Assembly: GCA_031553595.1 (NCBI GenBank)
Contig: JAVBLI010000020.1
Span: forward strand, 1-64,000
From: RGIG3701 sp031553595
Lineage (GTDB): Bacteria; Planctomycetota; Planctomycetia; Pirellulales; Thermoguttaceae
Length of the DNA: 64,000 bases
Reading direction: 5' to 3'
This document shows positions 1-8,567 of the stretch, piece after piece. The notes under the pieces were generated by a model. That model was given only the letters and a program-made list of their open reading frames with translations, was not told where the DNA came from and did no database searches. Positions within the stretch are counted from its first letter, which is position 1. Each line of letters starts with the position of its first letter. Position numbers and translations under genes: made by a program.

Positions 1-123
1 CTCCGTAAACGCTGTATCCGCACCCTACCCGAACTCCAGGGATTCCTGCTGACCTCCCCTCAACTTTTCACCCCAGCCGAGTGGTACAACTTTTTCACCC
101 ACGCCGGGTATGTGAGTGCATAA
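1..123 (+). CDS. C-terminal end of a probable transposase (cut by window edge)
   Basis: An open frame enters from the left edge in frame 1 and ends with TAA at 121-123, giving 40 codons. The peptide is basic at its start (LRKRCIRTLPELQGF) and ends in EWYNFFTHAGYVSA. An aromatic tail of the FF-H-x-GY kind resembles the C-terminus of IS630-type DDE transposases common in Planctomycetota; this is recalled similarity, not a search result. No catalytic residue lies inside the window, so the identity is tentative. Whether the element is intact depends on sequence to the left. Confidence 0.4.
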   Translation, partial: LRKRCIRTLPELQGFLLTSPQLFTPAEWYNFFTHAGYVSA

Positions 124-246
124 ATTAGGGAAATGCTCTAGCGAGGCTATCTGCCAGCAAAATTCTTCACAAAAACCCATCCCCCCACAGCCCGTACCGC
201 ATCCCCACTCAAGAAATCCGCGAAAATCAAAAGCGGACAGGGGCCC

Positions 247-274
247 TTGCGACGGCGGTGAAAAATGGTAAAAT
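247..274 (+). promoter_or_regulatory. Candidate promoter of gyrA
   Basis: TTGCGA (247-252), a 16-base spacer and TAAAAT (269-274) sit about 50 bases before the GTG start of gyrA. The same TTGCGA/TAAAAT pair with a 17-base spacer precedes hisD, which supports a housekeeping sigma-factor promoter. The rest of 124-326 holds nothing else recognisable. Confidence 0.4.
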
Positions 275-326
275 GAAAAGTATCTTTTTGGGCCATTTAC
301 ACTATTATATATAGAAAGAGATCCAC

Positions 327-3266
327 GTGTCTGATTCTCCCGACCTGCCCGGCTTCCCGCCGGAAGACGATGAAAACAACTTCCCCGAAAACGCCAACGA
401 AGCGCAAAATTCCGAGGGCGGCGATGCGCTGCCAGAGGGCGTTCTGGCGGACATCCACCACGGCGGGCGGATTCTGGAGCTTTCCGTCGCCGAGGAGATG
501 AAAACCAGTTATCTCACGTACGCGATGAGTGTGATCATCAGCCGGGCGCTGCCCGATGCGCGCGACGGCCTGAAACCTTCCCAGCGGCGTATTCTCGTCG
601 CCATGAACGACTTGAATCTCGGCCCCGGAAGCGGGCGTATCAAGTGTGCAAAAATATGCGGCGACACCAGCGGTAACTATCATCCCCATGGCGAGGCGAT
701 CGTTTACCCCACGCTGGTCCGCATGGCCCAAGAGTGGAACATGCGTTACATCCTGGTCGACAAGCAGGGCAACTTCGGCTCCATTGCCGGCCTGCCCCCG
801 GCGGCGATGCGGTATACCGAGGCCCGCATGTCGAAATTCGCGGCGATGATGCTCGAAGACCTGAAACTCGACACCGTGGACTATACGCCGACGTACGACG
901 AGCGGAACGAAGAGCCGACGGTGCTGCCGAGCAAATTCCCGAACCTGCTGGTCAACGGGGCGAACGGAATCGCGGTCGGTATGGCGACGAGCATCCCGCC
1001 GCACAACCTCAAGGAAGTCTGCAACGCGCTGGTGCTTCTGATCGACAAACCCACGGCGGGTCTGCCGGAAATCATGGAATGCATGCCGGGGCCTGACTTT
1101 CCGACGGGCGGCATCATCTGCGGCCGTGGCGGCATTTACCGAGGGTACATGACGGGCCGCAGCACGCTGACGGTGCGTGCCCGGGCGCATATCGAGGAGA
1201 TGAAAAAAGGGAACCGCAGTCGGATCGTGGTGACGGAGATTCCGTATCAGCAGGCCCGCGACCGCGTGGAGGAGCGCATCGCCGAGCTGGTCACGACCGG
1301 GAAAATCGAGGGCATCTCCGCCATTCGCAACGAAAGCGATCTCAAAGAACCCGTGCGGCTCATTCTCGAGCTTAAGCGCGACGCGGACCCGAACGTGGTG
1401 CTCAATCAGCTTTACCAGTTCTCGTCCCTGCAGGACAGTTTTTCGATCATCCTCCTGGCGCTGGTCGACGGCAAGCCGCGGGTGCTTTCGCTGAAGGAAA
1501 TGCTTGAGGAATTCCTCCGGCACCGCGTGACGGTCATCCGCCGGCGGACGCAGTTCCTGCTGATGAAGGCCCGGCAGCGGAAGCACACCGTGGAAGGCCT
1601 GATGCTCGCCCACGCGAACATCGACGAGGTCATTCGCACGATCCGCACATCGAAAACGCAGGCGGAAGCGAAGCAGCGGCTGCTGACGGAAATCCGCTGC
1701 CCGGCGGCGTTGATCGAGCGGGCCCTGGGTGACGACGGCTTCAAAAATTACACGCTGGAGTATGGCGTCCGTGAGGAGTATACGCTGACGCCCGTGCAGG
1801 TCGACGCGATCCTCCGCATGACGCTGGGCCAGTTGGTGAACCTCGAGCAGGAAAAGCTCGGCGACGAATACAACAACCTCCTGGCCGACATCCGGGAGTA
1901 CAACCGCATCCTGTCTTCGGACGACAACATCCGCGCGATCGTGCGGGACGACCTGGTCGAAATCCGCGACAAGTACGGCGACGCCCGCCGCACGGCGATT
2001 GAAAGCGTGGACCTGGAAGCGACGCCCGAGTCGCTGATCATGGAGGAAAACATGGTCGTGTCGATCACGGCCGGCGGGTACATCAAGCGGACGCCCACGT
2101 CCACGTACCGTGCCCAGCGCCGCGGCGGCAAGGGCATGAAAGGTGCGAAGACGAAGGACGCCGACCCGATCGAGCACCTGATCGTCGGCAGCACGCACGA
2201 CTATCTGATGTTCTTCACGAACCGCGGGAAGGTGTACTGGCGGAAGATTTACGACATCCCTGAGGCGGCGCGGGATGCGCTGGGCCGGGCGATCGTGAAC
2301 CTGCTGGCTCTGGACAAAGATGAGAAAATCGCGGACTGCCGAGCGGTGCGGGATTTCGACCGGCCGGATCATTATCTGGTCATGGCGACCGCCAACGGCA
2401 TCATCAAAAAGACGGAGCTTTCCGCGTACCGCCGGCCGCTGAAGTCCGGGCTGATCGCCTTGGGTCTGCGTGACGGCGACGAGCTGATTGGCGTGGATAT
2501 CGTCGGGCCGGGTGACGACCTGGTGCTTTCGACGAAAAAAGGCCGGGCGATCCGTTTCGCCCATACCGACGCGCGTCCGATGGGACGCACGGCCACCGGT
2601 GTGCGTGGCATTAAATTGCGTGCCGGCGACCGTGTGGTGGGGATGGTCGTGGCCGCCCCGGATGCCATGCTCCTGACGGCGTGCGAAAACGGTTACGCGA
2701 AAAAGACGCCGTTCGGACTGGGCCTGAAATCCAGTGCCACGGAAGAGGAAGTTCTGGCGGCACGCGCGGCGTTACTGGCCGACGATGACATTCCGGAGGA
2801 CGACTCGCCGCTGGAGAATGGCGCGGACACCGAAACGGAAGACGAGGATGCCGGCGATGAAAATTCGGTGGATGGTGCCCGCTCTTACCGGCGGCAGGCT
2901 CGCGGCGGCGGCGGCATCATGGACATCCGCACCAGCAAACGCAACGGCGACGTGATCGGCTGTGCCTGCGTGCGTGACGGCGACGAGGTGCTGATGATGA
3001 CCGCGCGGGGCAAAATTCAGCGCATTTCAGTCGACGAAATTCGCACCACGGGCCGGAATACGCAGGGCGTGCGGATCATGAATATGGATGCCGACGATGC
3101 GCTGGTGGCGGTGCGCCCTGTGCCGAAAGAGGATGATGACGCGGACGACGACGTGATTCAGCCAACGGTCGCTCCGGCGGCGAACATGCCTGAAGACAGT
3201 ATTTCGCCGACGGAAGAGGACTTCGACGTGGATGACGAAGAAGATTCGGAATCCGACGCGGAATGA
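327..3266 (+). CDS. gyrA: DNA gyrase subunit A
   Basis: Catalytic subunit of type II topoisomerase that breaks and rejoins DNA during negative supercoiling. The frame starts at GTG 327, six bases after GAAAGAG. Seen in the 979-residue protein: the winged-helix/tower breakage-reunion domain with catalytic Tyr163 (in AAMRYTEAR), and the beta-pinwheel C-terminal domain carrying a canonical GyrA box QRRGGKG at about residue 597, which separates gyrases from most ParC proteins. The quinolone region reads HPHGEAIVYPT, so the equivalents of E. coli Ser83 and Asp87 are Ala124 and Pro128. An unusual Asp/Glu-rich insertion interrupts the C-terminal domain at about residues 805-856, and the protein ends in a second acidic tail. 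The N-terminus has about 45 extra acidic residues. The gene is longer than the usual 800-900 residues because of these additions. gyrB is not in the window. Confidence 0.97.
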   Translation: MSDSPDLPGFPPEDDENNFPENANEAQNSEGGDALPEGVLADIHHGGRILELSVAEEMKTSYLTYAMSVIISRALPDARDGLKPSQRRILVAMNDLNLGPGSGRIKCAKICGDTSGNYHPHGEAIVYPTLVRMAQEWNMRYILVDKQGNFGSIAGLPPAAMRYTEARMSKFAAMMLEDLKLDTVDYTPTYDERNEEPTVLPSKFPNLLVNGANGIAVGMATSIPPHNLKEVCNALVLLIDKPTAGLPEIMECMPGPDFPTGGIICGRGGIYRGYMTGRSTLTVRARAHIEEMKKGNRSRIVVTEIPYQQARDRVEERIAELVTTGKIEGISAIRNESDLKEPVRLILELKRDADPNVVLNQLYQFSSLQDSFSIILLALVDGKPRVLSLKEMLEEFLRHRVTVIRRRTQFLLMKARQRKHTVEGLMLAHANIDEVIRTIRTSKTQAEAKQRLLTEIRCPAALIERALGDDGFKNYTLEYGVREEYTLTPVQVDAILRMTLGQLVNLEQEKLGDEYNNLLADIREYNRILSSDDNIRAIVRDDLVEIRDKYGDARRTAIESVDLEATPESLIMEENMVVSITAGGYIKRTPTSTYRAQRRGGKGMKGAKTKDADPIEHLIVGSTHDYLMFFTNRGKVYWRKIYDIPEAARDALGRAIVNLLALDKDEKIADCRAVRDFDRPDHYLVMATANGIIKKTELSAYRRPLKSGLIALGLRDGDELIGVDIVGPGDDLVLSTKKGRAIRFAHTDARPMGRTATGVRGIKLRAGDRVVGMVVAAPDAMLLTACENGYAKKTPFGLGLKSSATEEEVLAARAALLADDDIPEDDSPLENGADTETEDEDAGDENSVDGARSYRRQARGGGGIMDIRTSKRNGDVIGCACVRDGDEVLMMTARGKIQRISVDEIRTTGRNTQGVRIMNMDADDALVAVRPVPKEDDDADDDVIQPTVAPAANMPEDSISPTEEDFDVDDEEDSESDAE

Positions 3267-3307
3267 TGCGGACGCGTGCGACACAGGAAACGGAGTGAAA
3301 CAATTTT

Positions 3308-3337
3308 AAGCCTGGGGTGATTTCGCTTCAGGCTTTT
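3308..3337 (+). terminator. Hairpin terminator after gyrA
   Basis: AAGCCTG (3308-3314) pairs with CAGGCTT (3329-3335) across a 14-base loop and is followed by a short T run. It lies 41 bases after the gyrA stop and just before the dapB ribosome-binding site, so some readthrough into dapB is possible. Confidence 0.5.
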
Positions 3338-3361
3338 CATTAAGAAATAAAGGAGAGTATA

Positions 3362-4162
3362 ATGACGCAGACAAAAGTTGGAATTCACGGTGCCGCGGGG
3401 CGTATGGGCGGGCGGCTGATCGCAGTGGGAAGTGCGGATCCGGAGGTGATGATCGTGGCGGCGCTGGACCGCGAGGATCACCCGCAGCTCGGGCGCGACG
3501 CGGGCGTGGTGGCGGGGATGGAGGCGCTGAATGTGCCGCTGACGGATCAGTTGCCCCAGACGGTGACACCGGATACAATCATCGATTTTTCGCTGCCCGC
3601 CGGCGCGATGCGCATCCTGGAAGTGTGTGTGACCCGCAAAATCCCGCTGGTCGTGGCCACCACCGGCCTGGACGCTCAGCAGGTGGAAACACTGCGAGAG
3701 GCGGGGAAAACGATTCCGCTGGTGTACGCGCCGAATATGTCACTGGGGGTGAATGTGGCGCTGAAACTCGGGCAGACCGCGGCGCGGGCGCTGGCCGACC
3801 ATGACGCGGATGTGGAAATTTTGGAGCGGCATCACCGTTATAAGGTGGACTCGCCCAGCGGCACGGCCCTGAAATTCGGCGAGTTGATCGCGAACGAAAT
3901 GGGCATCACCCAGTTCCGAGACGGACGCAGCGGCGTGGTCGGTGCCCGGCCACACGACGAAATCGCGTATCACGCCATTCGCACCGGCGATAATCCCGGC
4001 GAGCACACCGTCATTTTCGGCATGCTTGGCGAAACGATTGAAGTTACCGTCCGCTGCTCGTCGCGCGACGGATACGCGAAAGGCGCGTACGCCGCCGTAA
4101 AATTTTTGCAGGGGAAAGGGCCTGGCGTGTATGACATGTTTGACGTGCTGGGGCTGAAATAA
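3362..4162 (+). CDS. dapB: 4-hydroxy-tetrahydrodipicolinate reductase
   Basis: Reduces 4-hydroxy-tetrahydrodipicolinate with NAD(P)H in the lysine/diaminopimelate pathway, in the cytoplasm. The 266-residue length matches the family (E. coli 273). The N-terminus has the Rossmann glycine motif GAAGRMG (residues 10-16). The family signature ERHHRYKVDSPSGTA begins at Glu155, giving the catalytic pair His157/His158 and Lys161. The ATG at 3362 follows AAGGAG with a 6-base spacer. The gene follows gyrA in the same direction, but a hairpin separates them, so it probably has its own regulation. A diaminopimelate-pathway gene implies lysine synthesis and is compatible with a peptidoglycan wall. Confidence 0.95.
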   Translation: MTQTKVGIHGAAGRMGGRLIAVGSADPEVMIVAALDREDHPQLGRDAGVVAGMEALNVPLTDQLPQTVTPDTIIDFSLPAGAMRILEVCVTRKIPLVVATTGLDAQQVETLREAGKTIPLVYAPNMSLGVNVALKLGQTAARALADHDADVEILERHHRYKVDSPSGTALKFGELIANEMGITQFRDGRSGVVGARPHDEIAYHAIRTGDNPGEHTVIFGMLGETIEVTVRCSSRDGYAKGAYAAVKFLQGKGPGVYDMFDVLGLK

Positions 4163-4233
4163 TCCGACTATCCTTCGGCAGAAAAAAGAAACGCGGAAAC
4201 CGCAGAAATTATTCGGAAAACGCAGAAGTTTTT

Positions 4234-4394
4234 AAATACGGAATACACTGAATAACGGAATATACCGAAATTTGGGGATATAAAAAATGCCGTGATGGCC
4301 TGTGCGTGAAGTATTTTTTTGACAGGATGAACATGATTTACAGAATTTTTTTAGATACTTCCGTATTTTCTGTTATTCCGCGTATTCCGTGTTT
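4234..4394. repeat. Imperfect long inverted repeat (family G)
   Basis: Left arm 4234-4270 and right arm 4355-4394 are about 80% reverse-complementary over 38 bases and are built from repeated words such as ACGGAATAC and GGAATAAC. The preceding 4180-4233 repeats the words CGGAAACCGCAGAA and CGGAAAACGCAGAAG. The element fills the space between dapB and the next gene and codes for nothing I can see. Confidence 0.6.
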
Positions 4395-4437
4395 AAAATA
4401 AAAAAGTGAGACCTCCTCCATTTACAAGAGATAAAGC

Positions 4438-6303
4438 ATGCCTGGAATTTTAGGAGTCGTGGGGAAACGCGAGCCGCGGCTGGATGGCGTTTTTTCGGAG
4501 ATGCTCGTGCGGTGCCGGTTACAGCCGTGGTATGTGCAGACGGCGCGGCGGATGGATTTTGAGGGTACGGACACGCGGGGGGCTTTCGGGCAGTGCGGGC
4601 TGGGAATTCTGGAGGAGCGTCACGCGCCGGTGGCGGAGTCCGCGGGCGGAATGACCGCCGTGGTGGTGTGCGGCGAGATTTTTAACGCAAACCATCTGTT
4701 CTCTCTGCTGAAAATGGATGCGGTTCCTGTTTTCATTTCGCCGGCGGAGCTGATCCTGGCCGGGTATGAGACGCTGGGGAAAGCGTTTTTCGAAAATGTG
4801 GATGGACGTTTTCAAGCCGCGATTTTCGACCTTCGCCGCCGGGAAGTGATCCTGACGTGCGACCGTTTCGCCACGCGGCCGCTGTACTGGACGCGCACGG
4901 CCGAGCGGTTTTTGTTTGCGTCCGAAATAAAAACGTTGCTCTCGGATGCCGATGTTTCGCGGAAGGATAATCTCAGCGCGATCACGGATTTCTTCACATT
5001 CGGGCATTATCTCGGGCAGGAAACATCGGTGGAAGCGGTGCGTGTGTTGCCGCCGGCTGCGTGGTTTACGTATTCCGCGGACGGACACGTGCTGCGCGAG
5101 GACACGTACTGGATGCCCGCTCCGGCCACGCCTGCGGATGTGAAAAAAATTACCGTGGAGGATGTGGTGGATGCGTTTCATGCCGCGGTGCGCCGGCAGT
5201 CGGACGGCACGCCGCACCTGGGAATTTCACTTTCCGGTGGGCTGGACGCGCGCAGCGTGCTGGGGATGATTGAACGGCCGGAAAATGTGACGTCCGTGGT
5301 GCTGGGTGTTCCGGGAAGTGCGGATCTGCGACTGGCCGCGCAGCTTGCGGAGTTGGCGGGCACGAATCATCTGAAATATGAGTTGAATACGGGCTTCCTG
5401 CGGACGTATGAAACGCAGCTGGCCGAGATGGTGCGGCTGACGGACGGCCAGTATCTTTCCTCAAGTATCGTGATTCCCACGCTGCCATTTTACCGGCAGA
5501 ACGGCATCCGCACGCTGTTGCGCGGGCATGCTGGGGAGCTGATGCACATGTCGAAAGCGTATGCGTTTTCGCTGACGGACGCGGAGCTTTCCGGGGAGCT
5601 GACCACCGCGGACGGCGTGTTCGGATGGGCGGCGTCTCATTTACAGGCGTACATGCTGGATGGGGTGACGGGGCCGGTGCTGAAGGATGTTTCGCCGCGC
5701 GAGTTTCAGGAATTTTCGCGCGACTCACTTCGCCGGGCGCTGGAAGATGCGAATATCCAGCGGAATGAGCCGGCCGCGCAGACGGTCTGGGCACTGTATC
5801 TCCGCCAGCGTGTATTCCGGGAGATTCCGCTGTCCATGCGAAAATTTGATTCGCAGGTAAATATCCGGCTGCCGTTTTTGGATAACCGCCTGGTGGACAT
5901 GCTACTGACGCTGCCGCCGGGGCTGAAAATGGACGAAACGCTCCAGCAGGCCATTTTGCGGAAGTACCGTCCGGACTTTTTGCGGGTGAAAAACGTGAAC
6001 ACCGGGACGTTTATCGGGGCAGGGCGGCTGCGGCAGACGCTGGCGGAACTGAAACAGAAAGTTTTCGCGAAACTCGGCGTGCCGGGGTATCAGCCGTATG
6101 AAAAAATGGGGCTCTGGTTGCGGCGCGAGTTGGCGCCGGTGGTGGATGAAATGCTGCTTTCCCAGCGAGCGCTTTCACGCGGCGTGTTTCATCCGGACAC
6201 CGTAAAAAACGTGGTCACAGGCCATAACGCCGGGCGGAATCACACGTATCTTATCCTCGCGATGATGATTTTCGAAGCGCGGGCGAGGTTTTTCGAGAGC
6301 TGA
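4438..6303 (+). CDS. Asparagine-synthetase-like protein lacking the glutaminase cysteine
   Basis: The protein (621 residues) has the two-domain layout of AsnB: an N-terminal Ntn-hydrolase glutaminase fold (about 1-200, with DRFATRPLYW at 142-151) and a C-terminal ATP-pyrophosphatase domain with the PP-loop SLSGGLDAR at 264-272. In true glutamine-dependent enzymes the initiator Met is followed by the nucleophile Cys2; here the N-terminus reads MPGILGVVG, so position 2 is proline and glutamine hydrolysis should be impossible. The usual Ser of SGGLDS is also Ala. The protein may use free ammonia, or amidate or adenylate another substrate, as asparagine-synthetase-like proteins of polysaccharide or natural-product loci do. 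No biosynthetic cluster surrounds it. The start is ATG 4438 with a weak AAGAG site upstream. Confidence 0.8.
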   Translation: MPGILGVVGKREPRLDGVFSEMLVRCRLQPWYVQTARRMDFEGTDTRGAFGQCGLGILEERHAPVAESAGGMTAVVVCGEIFNANHLFSLLKMDAVPVFISPAELILAGYETLGKAFFENVDGRFQAAIFDLRRREVILTCDRFATRPLYWTRTAERFLFASEIKTLLSDADVSRKDNLSAITDFFTFGHYLGQETSVEAVRVLPPAAWFTYSADGHVLREDTYWMPAPATPADVKKITVEDVVDAFHAAVRRQSDGTPHLGISLSGGLDARSVLGMIERPENVTSVVLGVPGSADLRLAAQLAELAGTNHLKYELNTGFLRTYETQLAEMVRLTDGQYLSSSIVIPTLPFYRQNGIRTLLRGHAGELMHMSKAYAFSLTDAELSGELTTADGVFGWAASHLQAYMLDGVTGPVLKDVSPREFQEFSRDSLRRALEDANIQRNEPAAQTVWALYLRQRVFREIPLSMRKFDSQVNIRLPFLDNRLVDMLLTLPPGLKMDETLQQAILRKYRPDFLRVKNVNTGTFIGAGRLRQTLAELKQKVFAKLGVPGYQPYEKMGLWLRRELAPVVDEMLLSQRALSRGVFHPDTVKNVVTGHNAGRNHTYLILAMMIFEARARFFES

Positions 6304-6313
6304 CGCAAGGGCT

Positions 6314-7465
6314 TTATTCTCCGGCGAAAACGGCTCCCACACCCCACGGTACGGTTCCGCGGAAACCCGTGTCGGTGAGCATGCCGGTCTGCGGATGAAT
6401 GTGAAAAACGGCCACGTTATGCGACTTTTTATTGAAGGCCAGCAGGAATCGGCCGGTGGGATCCAAGGTCATGAAGCGGGGGAATGCGCCGCCGCTGGGC
6501 GTGAACTGAATGGGCGTGGCGGGGCGTCCGCAGAAACCGGCATCCGTGTCAATCTTCCGCAGATTCAGGGCGAATGTCGTGATGAGATTCGCGCCGCGGT
6601 TCGAGGTGTAAAGGAATTTTCCGCCGGGGTGCATGACGATCGCCGCGGCTTTATTCTCGCCGAAAAAACCGTCGGGCAGGGTGGACACGGACTGGAGGCT
6701 GGCCATGACGCCCGTCTTCACGTCCCGCCGAAAAACTTCCAGCGTGCACGTGATTTCGTTCACGGCGAAGAAAAAACGCCCGTTCGGCGCGAAGGCCCCG
6801 TGACGCACGCCGGCGCCGGTGGGTACGGTCATGTACGGCTGAATCGGGTTAAAGGTCCATGGCCGATCAGGGCTGCAATTTTCATCCCGCACAAAAGTAA
6901 AAATGGCGTCGCGCCCCAGATCACACATCAGCACGTACCGCCCGGCGGGATCCGTCTGCATCCAGTGAGGGTGCGATTCTCCCTGGCGTTTCGGATTCGC
7001 GGCGGCACTGGGACTCAGGCCGGCCATGGAATGCGACTGCTCGACTTTATTTAAGGAGCCGTCCCGATTCAGGCGAAAAAAGTTGACGGTTCCGCTGTGG
7101 AAATTGGACGTGAAAAGAAATTCGCCGCCGGGGTGCACGGAGACGTGCGTGGGCCCGCTTCCCACGGTGGGTAATACATTCATCCGTGTGAGTGCCTGCG
7201 TCCGGCGGTTTCGCTTGAAGGCGATGACAGCGCTGCCGCATTCTCGCGGCGCGTCGTTATCCGCGATGGCGTAAATCACCTCCCGGGTGGGATGTTTTGC
7301 CAGGAAACTCGCGTTGGTCGCCTCCGCCATCAGGCCCAGCGCCGCCAGCGCCCCGGTGTCCGGGTTCATGGAAAACGCGTAAATGCCCCGGCTGGGCGCC
7401 ACTTCCGGCACGCCCGTGGGCAGCGATTTCGTCCCGACATACATGATCAGCCGTGAGGTTTTCAT
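6314..7465 (-). CDS. Lactonase, seven-bladed beta-propeller (6-phosphogluconolactonase type)
   Basis: The 383-residue protein begins MKTSRLIMYVGTKS and shows the repeated propeller blades of the YbhE/Pgl family, with recurrent HPGGEFLF, HPGGKFLYTSNRG and DPTGRFLLAFN turns. Family members hydrolyse 6-phosphogluconolactone in the oxidative pentose phosphate pathway or act on related lactones. No signal peptide is evident, so a cytoplasmic location is likely. It faces the preceding gene tail to tail with only 10 bases between the stops. The exact substrate cannot be told from sequence, because the family also contains proteins of unknown activity. Confidence 0.85.
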   Translation of the reverse strand: MKTSRLIMYVGTKSLPTGVPEVAPSRGIYAFSMNPDTGALAALGLMAEATNASFLAKHPTREVIYAIADNDAPRECGSAVIAFKRNRRTQALTRMNVLPTVGSGPTHVSVHPGGEFLFTSNFHSGTVNFFRLNRDGSLNKVEQSHSMAGLSPSAAANPKRQGESHPHWMQTDPAGRYVLMCDLGRDAIFTFVRDENCSPDRPWTFNPIQPYMTVPTGAGVRHGAFAPNGRFFFAVNEITCTLEVFRRDVKTGVMASLQSVSTLPDGFFGENKAAAIVMHPGGKFLYTSNRGANLITTFALNLRKIDTDAGFCGRPATPIQFTPSGGAFPRFMTLDPTGRFLLAFNKKSHNVAVFHIHPQTGMLTDTGFRGTVPWGVGAVFAGE

Positions 7466-7482
7466 CTTTCACTTTCGTCGGG

Positions 7483-7590
7483 CAAGAAATAACAACCCGA
7501 AGCGCGAGTGAGGGGTAAAATCACGAAAACGCCCACCGTTTTTCGGTGCCGCTGCGATTTTATCCGGTCACTGACGCTCCCGGCTGCTGT
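7483..7590. repeat. Palindromic repeat, hybrid of families B and A
   Basis: The left arm starts AACAACCCGAAGCGCGAGTG as in family B, whereas the right end reads TATCCGGTCA then GACGCTCCCGGCTGCTG as in family A. The centre holds ACCGTTTTTCGGT, shared with the copy at 59366-59464 and in the same orientation. It lies between two minus-strand genes. The remaining bases to 7753 hold nothing recognisable. Confidence 0.65.
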
Positions 7591-7753
7591 GCATGAATAC
7601 GAGGTTAAACCCCGCAAATAAAGCTTTTTCTGAAGGAAAACCGCATCCCACTGCCAGGGAAGAAACATTTTTGAAAAATTGTTTCTCCCCTCTTCGCTGC
7701 GCGAATTCACCCCTCATCCAAAAAACGTTTACTCATCTTTTTTTTACACCGCT

Positions 7754-8251
7754 TTAGTCGGCACTGCCTAAGGTCATCTTCGCCAGGAAGCTGCCAGCCA
7801 GTTTCTGGATGTGGGTGGCCGTGTCGTCGAAGTAATTGAAGTGCTCCTGCTCGTCCTTGATGATGGTCTCGAAAAGCGTCGCGCTGACACTGTCGTTATT
7901 GTCGCGGCAGATCTTCATGAATTCGTTGTATTTCACCATCGTGTCGTCTTCGACTTTCGCGTCGAAACCGTAGATCACCTCGACTTCCTGGCCGCGGATG
8001 ATTTCGCCGTCCACCGCTGTCGTCGGCTCGGCCTCGCCACAAATTTCGTGGATCCGCTCCGCGAACATCTCGGCATGCTTCATTTCCTCGATCGCGATTT
8101 TCTTCATTTTTTTCGCCAGCACGCCGTAATTGTCGTCGTCCAGGCCGTAATGCTGATTCATGTACTGGATGATGGCGTACATTTCCATCGCGCGGGCCTT
8201 ATTCAGAACCTCAATCACTTTTTTCTGCTGGGCCGATAATTTCACTGTCAT
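7754..8251 (-). CDS. bfr: Bacterioferritin / ferritin-like iron-storage protein
   Basis: A 165-residue four-helix-bundle protein that oxidises and stores iron. The ATG at 8251 (MTVKLSAQQKK) is chosen because a strong AGGAGGT lies 5 bases upstream; a longer frame to 8434 would run through the promoter and leader. Ferroxidase-type residues are visible: Glu23, the Glu56-x-x-His59 pair in EEMKHAE, and Glu134-x-x-His137 in DEQEHF. Met57 falls where the haem-binding Met52 of E. coli bacterioferritin lies, so this may be a haem-binding bacterioferritin rather than a plain ferritin. The gene is preceded by a good promoter and a structured leader of about 110 bases. Confidence 0.92.
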   Translation of the reverse strand: MTVKLSAQQKKVIEVLNKARAMEMYAIIQYMNQHYGLDDDNYGVLAKKMKKIAIEEMKHAEMFAERIHEICGEAEPTTAVDGEIIRGQEVEVIYGFDAKVEDDTMVKYNEFMKICRDNNDSVSATLFETIIKDEQEHFNYFDDTATHIQKLAGSFLAKMTLGSAD

Positions 8252-8294
8252 GGGGTACCTCCTAAAATGTAAGAATAAAAGTAACGTATCCTCC

Positions 8295-8359
8295 ATCGGC
8301 GCGTCGCCGATTTCAGGTATTTCACGGGACAAGGATTTCGGCGTCTCGCCGCTGATCCT
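8295..8359 (-). promoter_or_regulatory. Two hairpins in the bacterioferritin leader
   Basis: 8295-8311 is a perfect 7-bp inverted repeat (ATCGGCG/CGCCGAT, 3-base loop). 8332-8359 folds as nested stems AGGAT/ATCCT and GGCG/CGCC. Both lie between the predicted transcription start (about 8360) and the start codon and could control translation or message stability. No known riboswitch or Fur box is recognisable. Confidence 0.4.
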
Positions 8360-8366
8360 TTTCTTT

Positions 8367-8395
8367 ATTGTAATGGAATGGCGCGCAGATGTCAA
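8367..8395 (-). promoter_or_regulatory. Promoter of bacterioferritin
   Basis: On the minus strand TTGACA (8395-8390) is followed by exactly 17 bases and TACAAT (8372-8367), a near-consensus housekeeping promoter pointing at bfr. Confidence 0.7.
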
Positions 8396-8567
8396 GCGCC
8401 GGCGATTTTTCTTTAAAAAGCAAAAAGCCGTCATTCCGCGATTCGGGGGGTACGAATTTTCTGCAAAAACGGTATAATTAGGGCATTCTGAATGCCGTTT
8501 TCAGCCAAAACCCGGTCGGGGGTGTGGGCTGGGCTTCCTTATTTTTGCAGAGGATGCACCGATTACC

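Noticed and set aside
297..2564. 755-codon open frame antisense to gyrA
   Set aside because: It mirrors a certain gene in GC-rich DNA, and its translation is Arg/His/Val-rich without any domain. Similar long antisense frames at 9576-11120, 16582-18294, 23365-25155 and 28606-30534 were rejected for the same reason.
7462..7710. 82-codon minus-strand frame between the lactonase and bacterioferritin
   Set aside because: Half of it lies within the hybrid palindrome at 7483-7590; it has no ribosome-binding site and no domain.
7754..8434. Longer bacterioferritin start at 8434
   Set aside because: It would translate the consensus promoter and the hairpin leader. The ATG at 8251 has a perfect ribosome-binding site and fits family length.
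8473..8496. TATAAT plus the palindrome GGCATTCTGAATGCC as a regulated mutS promoter
   Set aside because: No -35 match at any acceptable spacing. The palindrome may be chance or a small hairpin, so it was not listed as a promoter.
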